A DNA stretch of 16,634 nucleotides, from positions 1 through 16,634 of the forward strand of contig USHZ01000019.1 in NCBI GenBank assembly GCA_900554595.1, written 5' to 3'. Under the pieces are notes generated by a model. The model ran no database searches, had not been told where the DNA came from, and saw nothing but the letters and a program-made list of their open reading frames with translations. The position numbers and the translations under genes are program-made. Within the stretch, counting starts at the first letter, position 1. Every line of letters begins with the position of its first letter. Positions 1 to 7,611 of the stretch are shown here, piece after piece. Source of the stretch: an uncultured Collinsella sp. (GTDB taxonomy: Bacteria; Actinomycetota; Coriobacteriia; Coriobacteriales; Coriobacteriaceae).

Positions 1-1038
1 GACCCCTGCGTTCAGTTTGCGATGGCGGCTTCGGACGAGGCCATGCACGATGCGGGCTTTGATGTCGAAGGCGCCATCGATCGCGAGCGCCTGGGCGTCT
101 ACGTGGGTTCAGGCGTGGGCGGCATGCAGACGCTTGTCGACAACGTCCATACGATTGCCGACCGTGGGCCCCGCCGCGCATCGCCTTACATGATTGCGAT
201 GATGATTCCCAATATGGCTTCGGGCAATATCGCGATCCGCCACAAGGCAAAAGGCCCGACCCTGCCCGTGGTGACCGCGTGCGCGACCTCGGCTCATGCC
301 GTGGGCGAGGCGTTCCGCGCCATCAAGCATGGCTATGCCGATGCGATTCTCGCCGGCGGTGCCGAGGCGGCCATCATCCCCGATGCCGTTGCGGGCTTTA
401 CGTCCTGCCGTGCACTCACTACCAATCCCGATCCTGCGACGGCTTGTCGTCCGTTCGATGCGAATCGCGACGGCTTTGTGATGGGCGAGGGCGCCTGCGT
501 GCTCGTGCTCGAGAGCATGGAACATGCGCAGGCGCGCGGTGTGCACATTTATGCCGAGGTCGTGGGCTACGGCAACACCGATGATGCCTATCACATCACG
601 AGCCCCGATCCCGAGGCTGCCGGCATTGCCCGTGCGATATCGCTGGCGGTGGCCGAGGGCGACGTTAAGCCTTCCGAGGGCCTCTACATCAACGCTCACG
701 GCACCTCGACTAAACTCAACGATTCGTCCGAGACGGCGGGCATTAAGCGTGCGCTCGGCGAGGACGCGGCGCGCGCGGCGCACGTCTCGTCGACCAAGTC
801 GATGACCGGCCACATGATCGGTGCTACGGGTGCCATCGAGGTCATGGCCTGTGCCATGGCGCTCGAGCAGGGCGTGGTGCCCCCGACCATTAACTACCAC
901 ACGCCCGATCCCGCCTGCGATCTTGACTACACGCCTAATCGAGCGGTTCGCGCCGACCTTACCTGGGCGCTTTCGACCAACCTGGGCTTTGGCGGGCACA
1001 ACGCCGCCATTGCGCTGCGTAGATATACGAGGAGCTAG
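1..1038 (+). CDS. fabF: 3-oxoacyl-[ACP] synthase II (FabF), 5' end cut by window
   Basis: Beta-ketoacyl-ACP synthase II condenses malonyl-ACP with a growing acyl-ACP in cytosolic type II fatty-acid synthesis. The frame is open from base 1, so the gene begins upstream; 345 residues are present against about 410 in the family, so roughly the first 70 are missing. The thiolase-fold catalytic triad is visible: the nucleophilic Cys in VVTACATSAH (codon 280-282), the first His in NAHGTSTKLND (codon 697-699) and the second His in STKSMTGHMIGATGA (codon 811-813). The C-terminal GFGGHNAAI glycine loop is intact. Cys-His-His separates it from the KAS III (FabH) type. It ends 3 nt before accB, and the tail of the gene (GAGGAGC) provides the accB ribosome-binding site, so the two are co-transcribed. 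The ATG at base 22 is internal, not the start. Confidence 0.96.
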   Translation, partial: DPCVQFAMAASDEAMHDAGFDVEGAIDRERLGVYVGSGVGGMQTLVDNVHTIADRGPRRASPYMIAMMIPNMASGNIAIRHKAKGPTLPVVTACATSAHAVGEAFRAIKHGYADAILAGGAEAAIIPDAVAGFTSCRALTTNPDPATACRPFDANRDGFVMGEGACVLVLESMEHAQARGVHIYAEVVGYGNTDDAYHITSPDPEAAGIARAISLAVAEGDVKPSEGLYINAHGTSTKLNDSSETAGIKRALGEDAARAAHVSSTKSMTGHMIGATGAIEVMACAMALEQGVVPPTINYHTPDPACDLDYTPNRAVRADLTWALSTNLGFGGHNAAIALRRYTRS

Positions 1039-1041
1039 AGC

Positions 1042-1515
1042 ATGGATTCCAAAAGACTTGCCGAGATAGCCGATGTTATGGAGGACCGCGGCCTCACGCG
1101 CGTGCGCGTTGAGGAGCCCGATGGCACCGCGGTCGAACTCGAGCGCGCGAGCGCCGCACAGCCGGTTGCCGTGCCCATGCCCATGCCGAGCGCCATGGCC
1201 GCTCAAGTTGCAGCTCCCACAGTCGCGCCTGCCGCACCGGAACCTGCCGCGCAGGCACCTGCCGCCGCGTCGGAGCCTAAGGGCACCGAGGTGACTGCTC
1301 CCATGGTCGGCGTTTTCTATGCTGCCCCGGCGCCGGGCGACGAGCCGTTTGTGCACGTGGGCTCCAAGGTCAAAGCCGGCGAGACCCTCTGCATCATCGA
1401 GGCCATGAAGGTTCTCAACGAGGTGACGGCGGAGGCGGATGGCGAGGTGCTCGAGATCTGCGTGGCCGACGGCGACCTCGTGGAGTTTGGCAGCTGCCTC
1501 ATGAGGATCGGATAG
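1042..1515 (+). CDS. accB: Biotin carboxyl carrier protein of acetyl-CoA carboxylase
   Basis: BCCP carries the carboxyl group on biotin between AccC and the AccD/AccA transferase, the first step of fatty-acid synthesis. The 157-residue protein has the standard layout: an N-terminal segment (1-40), a flexible Ala/Pro-rich linker (about 36-80, many PxP and AAP runs), and a C-terminal biotinyl domain (about 82-157). The biotinylation motif is EAMKVLNEV with the target Lys at 123. TAPMVGVFYAAPAPG marks the start of the domain and includes the loop typical of bacterial BCCP. The start ATG lies 3 nt after fabF with GAGGAG upstream, and the stop abuts the fabZ translation start region. Position between fabF and fabZ is the order seen in many Gram-positive FAS II operons. 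Confidence 0.96.
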   Translation: MDSKRLAEIADVMEDRGLTRVRVEEPDGTAVELERASAAQPVAVPMPMPSAMAAQVAAPTVAPAAPEPAAQAPAAASEPKGTEVTAPMVGVFYAAPAPGDEPFVHVGSKVKAGETLCIIEAMKVLNEVTAEADGEVLEICVADGDLVEFGSCLMRIG

Positions 1516-1524
1516 GTGATATCC

Positions 1525-1947
1525 ATGAACAAAGAGGAGCTCAAGAAGCTGTTGCCGCATCGCGAGCCGATGCTTTTGCTCGACGAAGCCGAGCTGGTGG
1601 GCGACGAGGCCCACGGCAAGATCACGATTACGGGCGACGAGTACTTTTTGCAGGGGCATTTTCCGGGAAACCCGGTCGTTCCCGGCGTGATTCAGTGCGA
1701 GATGCTCGCCCAGAACTGCTGCGTACTACTGATGGGCGATGAGGAGGCGCGCGGCGCGACGCCGTTCTACACGAGTCTGGACAAGGTGCGCTTTAAGCGT
1801 CCGGTGCGCCCGGGCGACACGGTGGATCTGGTGTGCTCCATCACGCGTGCGCGCGGGCCGTTCCGCTTTGCGACGGGTACTGCGAGCGTCAACGGTGAGG
1901 TGTGCTGCCGCGCCGATATGTCTTTTGCACTCATGCACGAAAGTTAA
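1525..1947 (+). CDS. fabZ: 3-hydroxyacyl-[ACP] dehydratase FabZ
   Basis: FabZ dehydrates 3-hydroxyacyl-ACP to trans-2-enoyl-ACP in the elongation cycle. The 140-residue hot-dog-fold protein has the N-terminal LLPHREPMLLLDE motif and the signature HFPGNPVVPGVIQCEMLAQ, with the catalytic His at about residue 45 and catalytic Glu at about 59. The family is usually 140-150 residues long. The frame could open at GTG 1516, but ATG 1525 is preferred because AGGTGA at 1514-1519 is a well-spaced Shine-Dalgarno for it and MNKEELKKLLPHR matches typical FabZ N-termini. There is no separate FabA signature, so isomerase activity is not implied. It sits between the carboxylase subunits accB and accC, 10 nt before the latter. 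Confidence 0.95.
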   Translation: MNKEELKKLLPHREPMLLLDEAELVGDEAHGKITITGDEYFLQGHFPGNPVVPGVIQCEMLAQNCCVLLMGDEEARGATPFYTSLDKVRFKRPVRPGDTVDLVCSITRARGPFRFATGTASVNGEVCCRADMSFALMHES

Positions 1948-1957
1948 GGAAGGCTTC

Positions 1958-3301
1958 ATGTTCGACAAAGTGCTCATCGCCAACCGCGGCGAAGTCGCGG
2001 TCCGTGTTATCCGCGCGTGCCGCGATATGGGCATCAAGACCGTCGCCGTATATTCCACGGCCGATGCGGACGCGCTACACGTGCAGCTTGCCGACGAGGC
2101 GTATTGCATCGGCGGCCCGCGTCTTGCCGAGAGCTACCTCAACGACGATGCTGTGCTCACCTGTGCCGTGAAGTCGGGGGCAAAGGCGATCCATCCTGGC
2201 TACGGTTTCTTTTCCGAGAAGGCGAGCTTCGTGCGCGACTGCGACAAGTACGGTCTAGCGTTTGTCGGTCCCTCGGCCGAGGTCATCGACAGCATGGGCG
2301 ACAAGGATGCCGCACGTAGAACGGCTGCCGCGGCGGGCGTGCCCATCGTGCCGGGCTGCGATTTGCTCAAAAGCCCCGATGAGGCGACGGCTGAGGCCGA
2401 GCGCATCGGCTGTCCCGTGCTTATCAAGGCGCGCGCGGGCGGCGGCGGTCGCGGTATTCGCAAGGTCGAGCGCGTGGAAGACGCGGCAAAGGCCTTTATT
2501 GAAGCACGTGCCGAGGGCGAGGCCGTTTTTGGCGACGGCGAGTGCTACATGGAGAAGTTCGTCGCGCCAGCGCATCACGTTGAGGTACAGATTATGGCCG
2601 ATAAGCAGGGCCATGTGTTTTCGCTCGGCGAGCGCGAGTGCTCGGTGCAGCGCCGCAACCAAAAGCTGATCGAGGAGAGCCCCGCGCCGTGCCTCGACGG
2701 ACGCGATGATATTCGCGCGTGCATGCACAAGGCCGCGCGCGATCTGGCTCGTGCCGTTGGCTATGAGGGCGCCGGCACCATTGAGTTTCTGTACTCAGAT
2801 GACGGCAATTTCTACTTTATGGAAATGAACACGCGCTTGCAGGTGGAGCATCCGGTTACGGAGTTTGTGACCGATACCGACCTGGTCAAGTGGCAGCTGC
2901 GCGTGGCGGCCGGCCAGTCTCTGCCCTTTGAGCAGGAGGATGTGCCGGTACGCAACCACGCTATGGAGTGCCGCATCAATGCCGAAACACCGGACTTTCT
3001 ACCGTCATGCGGAACGATAACCGCGTTGCGTGTGCCGGGTGGTCCGCGCGTGCGCTGGGATTCCGCCATGTTTACCGGAGCGAAAGTTCCGCCGTACTAC
3101 GACTCCATGCTCGGCAAGCTCATCGTGTGTGCGCCCACGCGTGACGGCGCCATTCGCAAGATGCGCTCGGCCCTGGGCGAGCTCGTGATCGAGGGCGTGA
3201 GCGAGAACAGCGAGCTTCAGCTCGACGTGCTGGCAAACGACGAGTTCTTGTCGGGCATGTATCACACCGATCTGATGGGGCATCTCTATGCTGATGAATA
3301 G
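1958..3301 (+). CDS. accC: Acetyl-CoA carboxylase, biotin carboxylase subunit
   Basis: AccC uses ATP and bicarbonate to carboxylate the biotin of AccB. At 447 residues it matches the family length (E. coli AccC 449). The N-terminal domain opens with FDKVLIANRGEVAVRVIRAC. The ATP-grasp part shows Lys116, Lys157 in PVLIKARAGGGGRGIR (glycine-rich loop 161-168), and the His-His at 206-207. The metal/bicarbonate site is in GAGTIEFLYS (Glu276) and MEMNTRLQVEHPVTE (Glu289, Asn291, Arg293, Glu297). The frame is open further upstream through fabZ, but ATG 1958 with AAGGAAGG at about 1946-1953 is the start that gives the conserved N-terminus. The 3' end overlaps accDA by 14 nt, which suggests translational coupling. 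Confidence 0.97.
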   Translation: MFDKVLIANRGEVAVRVIRACRDMGIKTVAVYSTADADALHVQLADEAYCIGGPRLAESYLNDDAVLTCAVKSGAKAIHPGYGFFSEKASFVRDCDKYGLAFVGPSAEVIDSMGDKDAARRTAAAAGVPIVPGCDLLKSPDEATAEAERIGCPVLIKARAGGGGRGIRKVERVEDAAKAFIEARAEGEAVFGDGECYMEKFVAPAHHVEVQIMADKQGHVFSLGERECSVQRRNQKLIEESPAPCLDGRDDIRACMHKAARDLARAVGYEGAGTIEFLYSDDGNFYFMEMNTRLQVEHPVTEFVTDTDLVKWQLRVAAGQSLPFEQEDVPVRNHAMECRINAETPDFLPSCGTITALRVPGGPRVRWDSAMFTGAKVPPYYDSMLGKLIVCAPTRDGAIRKMRSALGELVIEGVSENSELQLDVLANDEFLSGMYHTDLMGHLYADE

Positions 3302-5012
3302 AAAAGCGAAGACGGTCAATGTCCTTGAGGGGCCGATAACCGAGTCGTGCGCCGAGTTCCCCGCGCGCCACGTGTTTGTCAAATGCCCGGAGTGCCGCCG
3401 TGTGATCGATGAGGCACGCCTGCACGACAACCTCGAGGTCTGTCCTCGTTGCGGCAAACACTTTCGCGTGAGCGGTCGCGCGCGCATGCTCATGACAGTC
3501 GACGCGGGCGCGTTTGAGGAATGGGATGCCAATCTGGCGTCGGAGGACTTCCTTTCGTTTCCCGGTTATGCCGACAAGCTTAAGAGCGCGGGCGAGCGTT
3601 CGGGCGAGCGCGATGCCGTTGTGTGCGGCAGGGGCAAAATCTGCGGCTGCGATACCGCGCTCTTCTTTATGGATGCCAACTTTATGATGGGCTCGATGGG
3701 TTCCGTGGTGGGCGAGAAGATCTGCCGCACATTTGAGCGTGCGACCGAGTTGGGATTGCCAGTTGTCGGCTTTACCGTTTCGGGCGGCGCGCGCATGCAA
3801 GAGGGCGTGACATCGCTTATGCAGATGGCCAAGATTTCTGCGGCGGTTAGACGCCACAGCGAGGCGGGCGGCCTGTATATCACGGTGCTCACTGACCCCA
3901 CGACCGGAGGCGTAACCGCGAGCTTTGCCATGGAGGGCGACATTATCCTGGCCGAGCCCGATGCCCTGACGGCATTTGCCGGCCCGCGCGTGATCGAGCA
4001 GAACATGCACAAGCGCCTGCCCAAGGGATTCCAGCGCTCAGAGTTTTTGCTGGAGCACGGCTTTTGCGATGCCGTTGTTCCGCGTGGCGAGATTGCGCTT
4101 ACGGTAGGCGAGTTGCTGGCGCTGCACGAAGGGCACGCGCCCGGCCTGGGGGCACCACATGAGATCGTGCATACGGGTCGCCGCGGCAAAAAGCTGGGAC
4201 ACTTGTTTAAGCGCTCGGCGGCACCAAAAACCGCACTCGAGATTGTCAAGCAGACCCGCTCGGCAGATCGCGCCACGGCAGGCGAGATGATCTCGTTGGG
4301 TCTCGACGGATTTGTGGAGCTGCACGGCGACCGTTACTTTGGCGACGACGCCGCTGTGGTGGCTGGCATTGGCTGGAAAGACGGACGCCCCGTAACGGTC
4401 ATCGCCATCGAGCGCGGCACCACGACCAAAGAGCGCATGCGCCGCAACTTTGGCATGGCGCATCCCGAGGGCTACCGCAAAGCGCGTCGCCTTATGCGCC
4501 AGGCCGAAAAGTTTGGTCGACCGGTTCTGTGCCTGGTCGATACTTCGGGCGCGTTTTGCGGCATCGGTGCCGAGGAGCGCGGCCAGGGCGAGGCGATTGC
4601 CCAGAATCTCATGGAGATGAGCGGCCTTAAGACGCCGGTTGTCTCGGTGGTGACAGGCGAGGGCGGCTCTGGTGGCGCGCTGGCGCTGTCCGTGGCCGAC
4701 CGTATCCTGATGCTCTCGAGCTCGGCCTATTCGGTCGTGAGCCCCGAGGCCTGTGCGTCAATCCTGTGGAAGGATACCGAGCGCGCGAATGAGGCCGCCG
4801 AGGCGCTGAAGCTCACGGCCCCCGATCTGTTGGCGCTCGGCATCATCGACGGCATTGTCGACGATAGGGGCCTGTCGCATGAGGAGATCGCCGGTGCCGT
4901 CATGTCCTCGGCATTTGATGCCTTCGATACGCTTGGGCGGCTCGACGACGCGACCCTTACAAACCTCCGCTACGAAAAGTACCGCGCAATCGGTCGGTAC
5001 CGCACGATGTGA
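3288..5012 (+). CDS. accDA: Fused acetyl-CoA carboxylase carboxyltransferase, beta-alpha (AccD-AccA)
   Basis: Both carboxyltransferase subunits, which move CO2 from carboxybiotin to acetyl-CoA, are in one 574-residue chain. The AccD half (about 1-290) has the zinc ribbon CPEC (33-36) and CPRC (52-55), a CX2C-X15-CX2C spacing, then SGGARMQEGVTSLMQM (165-180) and TDPTTGGVTASFAM (202-215). The AccA half (about 315-574) has RETKE-like GTTTKERMRRNFGMAHPEGYRKA, VDTSGAFCGIGAEERGQ and GEGGSGGALA. The usual N-terminal helical region of AccA (about 55 residues in E. coli) is reduced to a short linker. ATG 3288 is preferred to ATG 3294 because GATGGGG sits 7 nt before it; it overlaps accC by 14 nt. The stop codon TGA (5010-5012) falls inside a palindromic repeat, so the native C-terminus may have been trimmed or altered slightly. 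Confidence 0.95.
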   Translation: MLMNRKAKTVNVLEGPITESCAEFPARHVFVKCPECRRVIDEARLHDNLEVCPRCGKHFRVSGRARMLMTVDAGAFEEWDANLASEDFLSFPGYADKLKSAGERSGERDAVVCGRGKICGCDTALFFMDANFMMGSMGSVVGEKICRTFERATELGLPVVGFTVSGGARMQEGVTSLMQMAKISAAVRRHSEAGGLYITVLTDPTTGGVTASFAMEGDIILAEPDALTAFAGPRVIEQNMHKRLPKGFQRSEFLLEHGFCDAVVPRGEIALTVGELLALHEGHAPGLGAPHEIVHTGRRGKKLGHLFKRSAAPKTALEIVKQTRSADRATAGEMISLGLDGFVELHGDRYFGDDAAVVAGIGWKDGRPVTVIAIERGTTTKERMRRNFGMAHPEGYRKARRLMRQAEKFGRPVLCLVDTSGAFCGIGAEERGQGEAIAQNLMEMSGLKTPVVSVVTGEGGSGGALALSVADRILMLSSSAYSVVSPEACASILWKDTERANEAAEALKLTAPDLLALGIIDGIVDDRGLSHEEIAGAVMSSAFDAFDTLGRLDDATLTNLRYEKYRAIGRYRTM

Positions 5013-5060
5013 CAAAGGGACAGTCCGCATGTCACATTGGGAAAGGCGTTCCATGTCACA
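5007..5060. repeat. REP-like palindromic repeat at the accDA/EIIC junction
   Basis: ATGTGAC (5007-5013) is the inverse complement of GTCACAT (5031-5037). CATGTCACA then occurs twice, at 5028-5036 and 5052-5060, 24 nt apart. Between them are GGGACAGTCC and GGAAAGGCGTTCC, small self-complementary cores. The element contains the accDA stop and both candidate EIIC start codons (5029 and 5053). A GGGAC/GTTCC core with a nearby ATGT-AC flank also appears in the cluster at 14618-14670, so both may belong to one dispersed repeat family. That relationship is inferred from short matches. Confidence 0.6.
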
Positions 5061-6267
5061 AGTTTCTAACACTTCGTTTACAACGACGGTCTCATCAAAC
5101 GCCATGGCCGTGGTGGACTATCTGTCCAAAAGCATGATGTCGGCGCTGCCGTTTATTGTCTGCGCGGCGTTGTTCCGCACCGTCGCCGTCATTATGGGCG
5201 AAGGCATGCTGGGCCTGTGGTCTGTCGATTCCGAAATCTATCGCATGTTCTACAGTTGGCTCTATAACGCCGGCTACTACTTTTTGCCCGTTTATCTTGG
5301 TTGGGCGGCCGCCCGCCAGCTCGGTTGCTCGGAGCAGCTGGGCATGATGCTGGGCGGCGTATTGATTGCGCCCGATCTGCTTAAGCTCGTCGATGCCGCA
5401 TCGACGACGGGGGCATCGATGACTTCCGTGTATGGCCTGCTTCCCGCACCGGTCAACGATTACACGACGACTGTTATTCCGGTTCTCATCTCGGTGCCCG
5501 TGCTATGGCGAGTGGAGTGTTTCTTTCAGCGCGTTATCCCTCAGGCCGTGGCGTTTTCGTTCGTTCCGTTTGCAACCATGCTTGTCATGGTTCCGGTTTC
5601 GCTGTGTATCACGGCGCCGGCGGGCAGCTATCTGGGCATGCTGTTGGGCCAGCTTATGTTTATGCTTGGCAATTCCGGTGGCATCGTGTCGCTGCTCACG
5701 CTCATGGGGCTTGCCGCGGGCTGGGAGTTCCTAAAGATCGCGGGCGTCAGCAACGTCGTCCTATCGCTCGCCTATGCGCAGTTTATGAGTGTGGGAACGG
5801 ATTCGTGCATCCTGATCGCCGCGACGATGGCGACGTTCGCCGTTTGGGGCATGCCCTTTGGCGCGTCGCTCCGCGTTGCGGATAAGGACGAGAAGGCGCT
5901 CATGCTGGGCTATTCAATCTCGGGCGCGCTTGGCGGCGTAAGCGAGCCGGCGCTGTACGGTTGCGGCTTTAAATATGGCAGGTGCCTGACGTGCATGGCC
6001 ATTGGCGGCGCCGTCGGAGGCCTTGTTGCGGCTGTGGGCCACGTTACGGCCTATACCATCGGCATGACGAATGTCCTCATGGTCATTGGCTTTGCCACGG
6101 GCGGCATCTCGAACCTGCTGTGGTGCTGCGCTGCCGGCGGTGTGGCATTTGCGGCGTCTGCGGCGCTGAGCTACTGCTTTGGCGTGGTACCGGCGAAGGG
6201 GCAGGCGGCAGAAGATGAAGTCGATTCACCCGAAACAGTGGCGAGCGCTGCTGAAGCAAGCGCATAA
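5053..6267 (+). CDS. Lone PTS EIIC-type membrane permease (glucose/beta-glucoside superfamily)
   Basis: This is a polytopic protein of about 404 residues resembling the EIIC (sugar-translocating) domain of glucose/beta-glucoside-type phosphotransferase systems. The clearest sign is ISGALGGVSEPALYGCGFK followed by a glycine-rich AIGGAVGGLVAA helix, matching the family pattern G(I/V)(T/S)EPA(L/I)(Y/F)G. About eight to ten hydrophobic segments can be picked out, starting with SALPFIVCAALFRTVAV. No EIIB phosphocysteine domain or EIIA His domain is fused or adjacent, and the C-terminal 25 residues are a charged Ala/Glu tail. The start is uncertain: ATG 5053 (AAAGG 6 nt upstream) or ATG 5029 (AAAGGGA 8 nt upstream), both inside the repeat. 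The substrate cannot be read from the sequence. It could borrow EIIB/EIIA from elsewhere or work without phosphorylation. It follows accDA by only 40 nt but its function looks unrelated. Confidence 0.82.
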   Translation: MSQVSNTSFTTTVSSNAMAVVDYLSKSMMSALPFIVCAALFRTVAVIMGEGMLGLWSVDSEIYRMFYSWLYNAGYYFLPVYLGWAAARQLGCSEQLGMMLGGVLIAPDLLKLVDAASTTGASMTSVYGLLPAPVNDYTTTVIPVLISVPVLWRVECFFQRVIPQAVAFSFVPFATMLVMVPVSLCITAPAGSYLGMLLGQLMFMLGNSGGIVSLLTLMGLAAGWEFLKIAGVSNVVLSLAYAQFMSVGTDSCILIAATMATFAVWGMPFGASLRVADKDEKALMLGYSISGALGGVSEPALYGCGFKYGRCLTCMAIGGAVGGLVAAVGHVTAYTIGMTNVLMVIGFATGGISNLLWCCAAGGVAFAASAALSYCFGVVPAKGQAAEDEVDSPETVASAAEASA

Positions 6268-6274
6268 ATCTGTG

Positions 6275-6299
6275 CGACAAAAGGACGATTCGTTTGTCG
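6275..6299. repeat. Inverted repeat just after the EIIC gene
   Basis: CGACAAA (6275-6281) pairs exactly with TTTGTCG (6293-6299) across an 11-nt loop. There is no T-tract, so it is not a terminator by itself. The left half (TGTG then ACAAA then GGAC) resembles the start of the palindrome at 5009-5020, so the EIIC gene may be bracketed by related repeats. That similarity is short and unproven. Confidence 0.45.
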
Positions 6300-6305
6300 T
6301 GTTCC

Positions 6306-6340
6306 AAGGTCGTGGCCCGTGTGGGTTGCGGCCTTTTTGT
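6306..6340 (+). terminator. Rho-independent terminator after the EIIC gene
   Basis: A 13-bp stem, AAGGTCGTGGCCC (6306-6318) with GGGTTGCGGCCTT (6323-6335), closes a GTGT tetraloop and allows four G-U pairs. T residues at 6334-6338 and 6340 follow. It would end transcripts of the EIIC gene, and possibly read-through from the fatty-acid operon, before the metal exporter gene. Confidence 0.65.
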
Positions 6341-6365
6341 ATCTGTGGGGCAAAGTGGCTACACT
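6337..6365 (+). promoter_or_regulatory. Candidate sigma-70-type promoter for the CDF exporter
   Basis: TTGTAT (6337-6342) and TACACT (6360-6365) are 17 nt apart, with a TG near -15. The -35 box overlaps the T-tract of the preceding terminator, a compact arrangement. The ATG of the exporter gene lies 53 nt further on. The rest of the 6268-6417 gap holds only the inverted repeat and terminator described separately. Confidence 0.4.
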
Positions 6366-6417
6366 ACAATCCGTTTGAGCAATAGATCTATAGGTAGTAC
6401 CGTGGGGGCGGATGTAG

Positions 6418-7572
6418 ATGGTCGAGTGGATTGTTCGTCGCGCACAGGGCGATCGTGCGCGTGTGGGCACGTTAGCGGGCATGGTGTGTATTGTCGCCAA
6501 TGTTGCGCTATGCGCTGCGAAGGGTGCAATTGGCGTGCTGTCGGGATCGGTTTCGATCGTGGCGGACGCCATGAACAACCTGTCCGACGCCAGCTCGAAC
6601 ATCGTGAGCGTGCTTGGCTTTAAGCTGGCGAGCAAGCCGGCCGACCCCGAGCATCCTTACGGCCACGGTCGCTACGAGTATCTCTCGGGTCTGGTCGTGG
6701 CGGCACTCGTGCTGCTGATTGGCGTTGAGCTGGTGAAGTCCTCGGTCGAGCGCGTCATCCACCCCGAACCTGTCGAGTTCTCGCTTGCCCTGGTGGCAGT
6801 TCTAGTGCTTTCGATGGTCGTAAAGCTCTGGATGGCGGCCCTCAACCAAAAGCTCGGTGACCGCATTGAGTCCGAGACGCTGCATGCGACCGCGCAGGAT
6901 TCCAAGAACGATGTTCTTGCCACGGGCGCCGTGCTAGCGTGCGCAATTGTTTCGCAGGTGACGCACATTAATCTTGACGCATGGGTCGGTCTTGCCGTTG
7001 GCGCCTATATTGGCTGGAGCGGTTTTGAGCTTATCCAAGATACGGTGAGCCCGCTTTTGGGCCAGGCGCCCGATCCTAAACTGGTCAAGCACATTCGAGA
7101 CAAGATCATGAGCTACCCCGGCGTTTTGGGCGTCCACGACCTGATGGTTCACGACTACGGCCCGGGCAGGAAGTTTGCAAGCGCTCACGCCGAGATGGCA
7201 GCCGAGGCCAGCCCGCTGGAAAGTCACGACACGCTCGATAACATTGAGCAGGCGTTTAGGAACGAAGACGGCATGATCGTCACGCTTCACTACGACCCCA
7301 TCGTGACTGACGATCCAAAGGTGGCGAGCATGCGCTTGCGCATTCACGCTATGGCCCAGGAGATCGATAGCCGCCTTTCGATTCACGATTTGCGTTGCGT
7401 ACCGGGTCCTACGCACACCAACGTGATCTTTGACTGCGTGCGTCCCTCGGATCTGCAGATGAGCGCCGAAGACGTAAAGCACGCGTTGGCGAAACGTGTC
7501 GAATCCGAATACCCCAAGTCGATTGCCAAGATTACGATCGACGAAGACTATGTCGGCCATACCCACGAGTAG
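6418..7572 (+). CDS. Cation diffusion facilitator exporter, probable Mn2+ (or Fe2+) type
   Basis: CDF proteins are proton-coupled exporters of divalent metals in the cytoplasmic membrane. The 384-residue protein has the usual hydrophobic segments in residues 15-210, and the family motif SGSVSIVADAMNNLSDASSN then HPYGHGRYEYLSGL. Aligned by eye to YiiP, the transport site is Asn53-x3-Asp57 in helix 2 and Asp161-x3-Asp165 in helix 5 (QDSKNDVLATGAV). The NxxxD/DxxxD pattern is associated with manganese-type members, whereas zinc members usually have a His. A first cytosolic domain spans about 212-295. A second segment (about 303-378) looks like another copy of the same fold, giving a longer C-terminus than the basic family. 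The ribosome-binding site is weak (GGGGGCGG). It lies 39 nt before the histidine-phosphatase gene, so the two may be co-transcribed. Confidence 0.9.
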   Translation: MVEWIVRRAQGDRARVGTLAGMVCIVANVALCAAKGAIGVLSGSVSIVADAMNNLSDASSNIVSVLGFKLASKPADPEHPYGHGRYEYLSGLVVAALVLLIGVELVKSSVERVIHPEPVEFSLALVAVLVLSMVVKLWMAALNQKLGDRIESETLHATAQDSKNDVLATGAVLACAIVSQVTHINLDAWVGLAVGAYIGWSGFELIQDTVSPLLGQAPDPKLVKHIRDKIMSYPGVLGVHDLMVHDYGPGRKFASAHAEMAAEASPLESHDTLDNIEQAFRNEDGMIVTLHYDPIVTDDPKVASMRLRIHAMAQEIDSRLSIHDLRCVPGPTHTNVIFDCVRPSDLQMSAEDVKHALAKRVESEYPKSIAKITIDEDYVGHTHE

Positions 7573-7611
7573 GGCCGAGCCGATAAAGCAACTGATGCAG
7601 AAGGGGAGAGC

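Noticed and set aside
109..1659. Long reverse-strand open frame (516 codons) opposite fabF-accB
   Set aside because: It is antisense to three well-supported genes, its translation is low-complexity Arg/His/Gly-rich and matches no family; such frames are common opposite high-GC coding DNA.
1739..1957. N-terminal extension of accC reading through fabZ
   Set aside because: The extension is Arg-rich shadow of fabZ; ATG 1958 gives the conserved MFDKVLIANRGE start with a ribosome-binding site.
4855..5028. N-terminal extension of the EIIC protein inside accDA
   Set aside because: It is in another frame of accDA and has no membrane-protein character; starts at 5029 or 5053 fit better.
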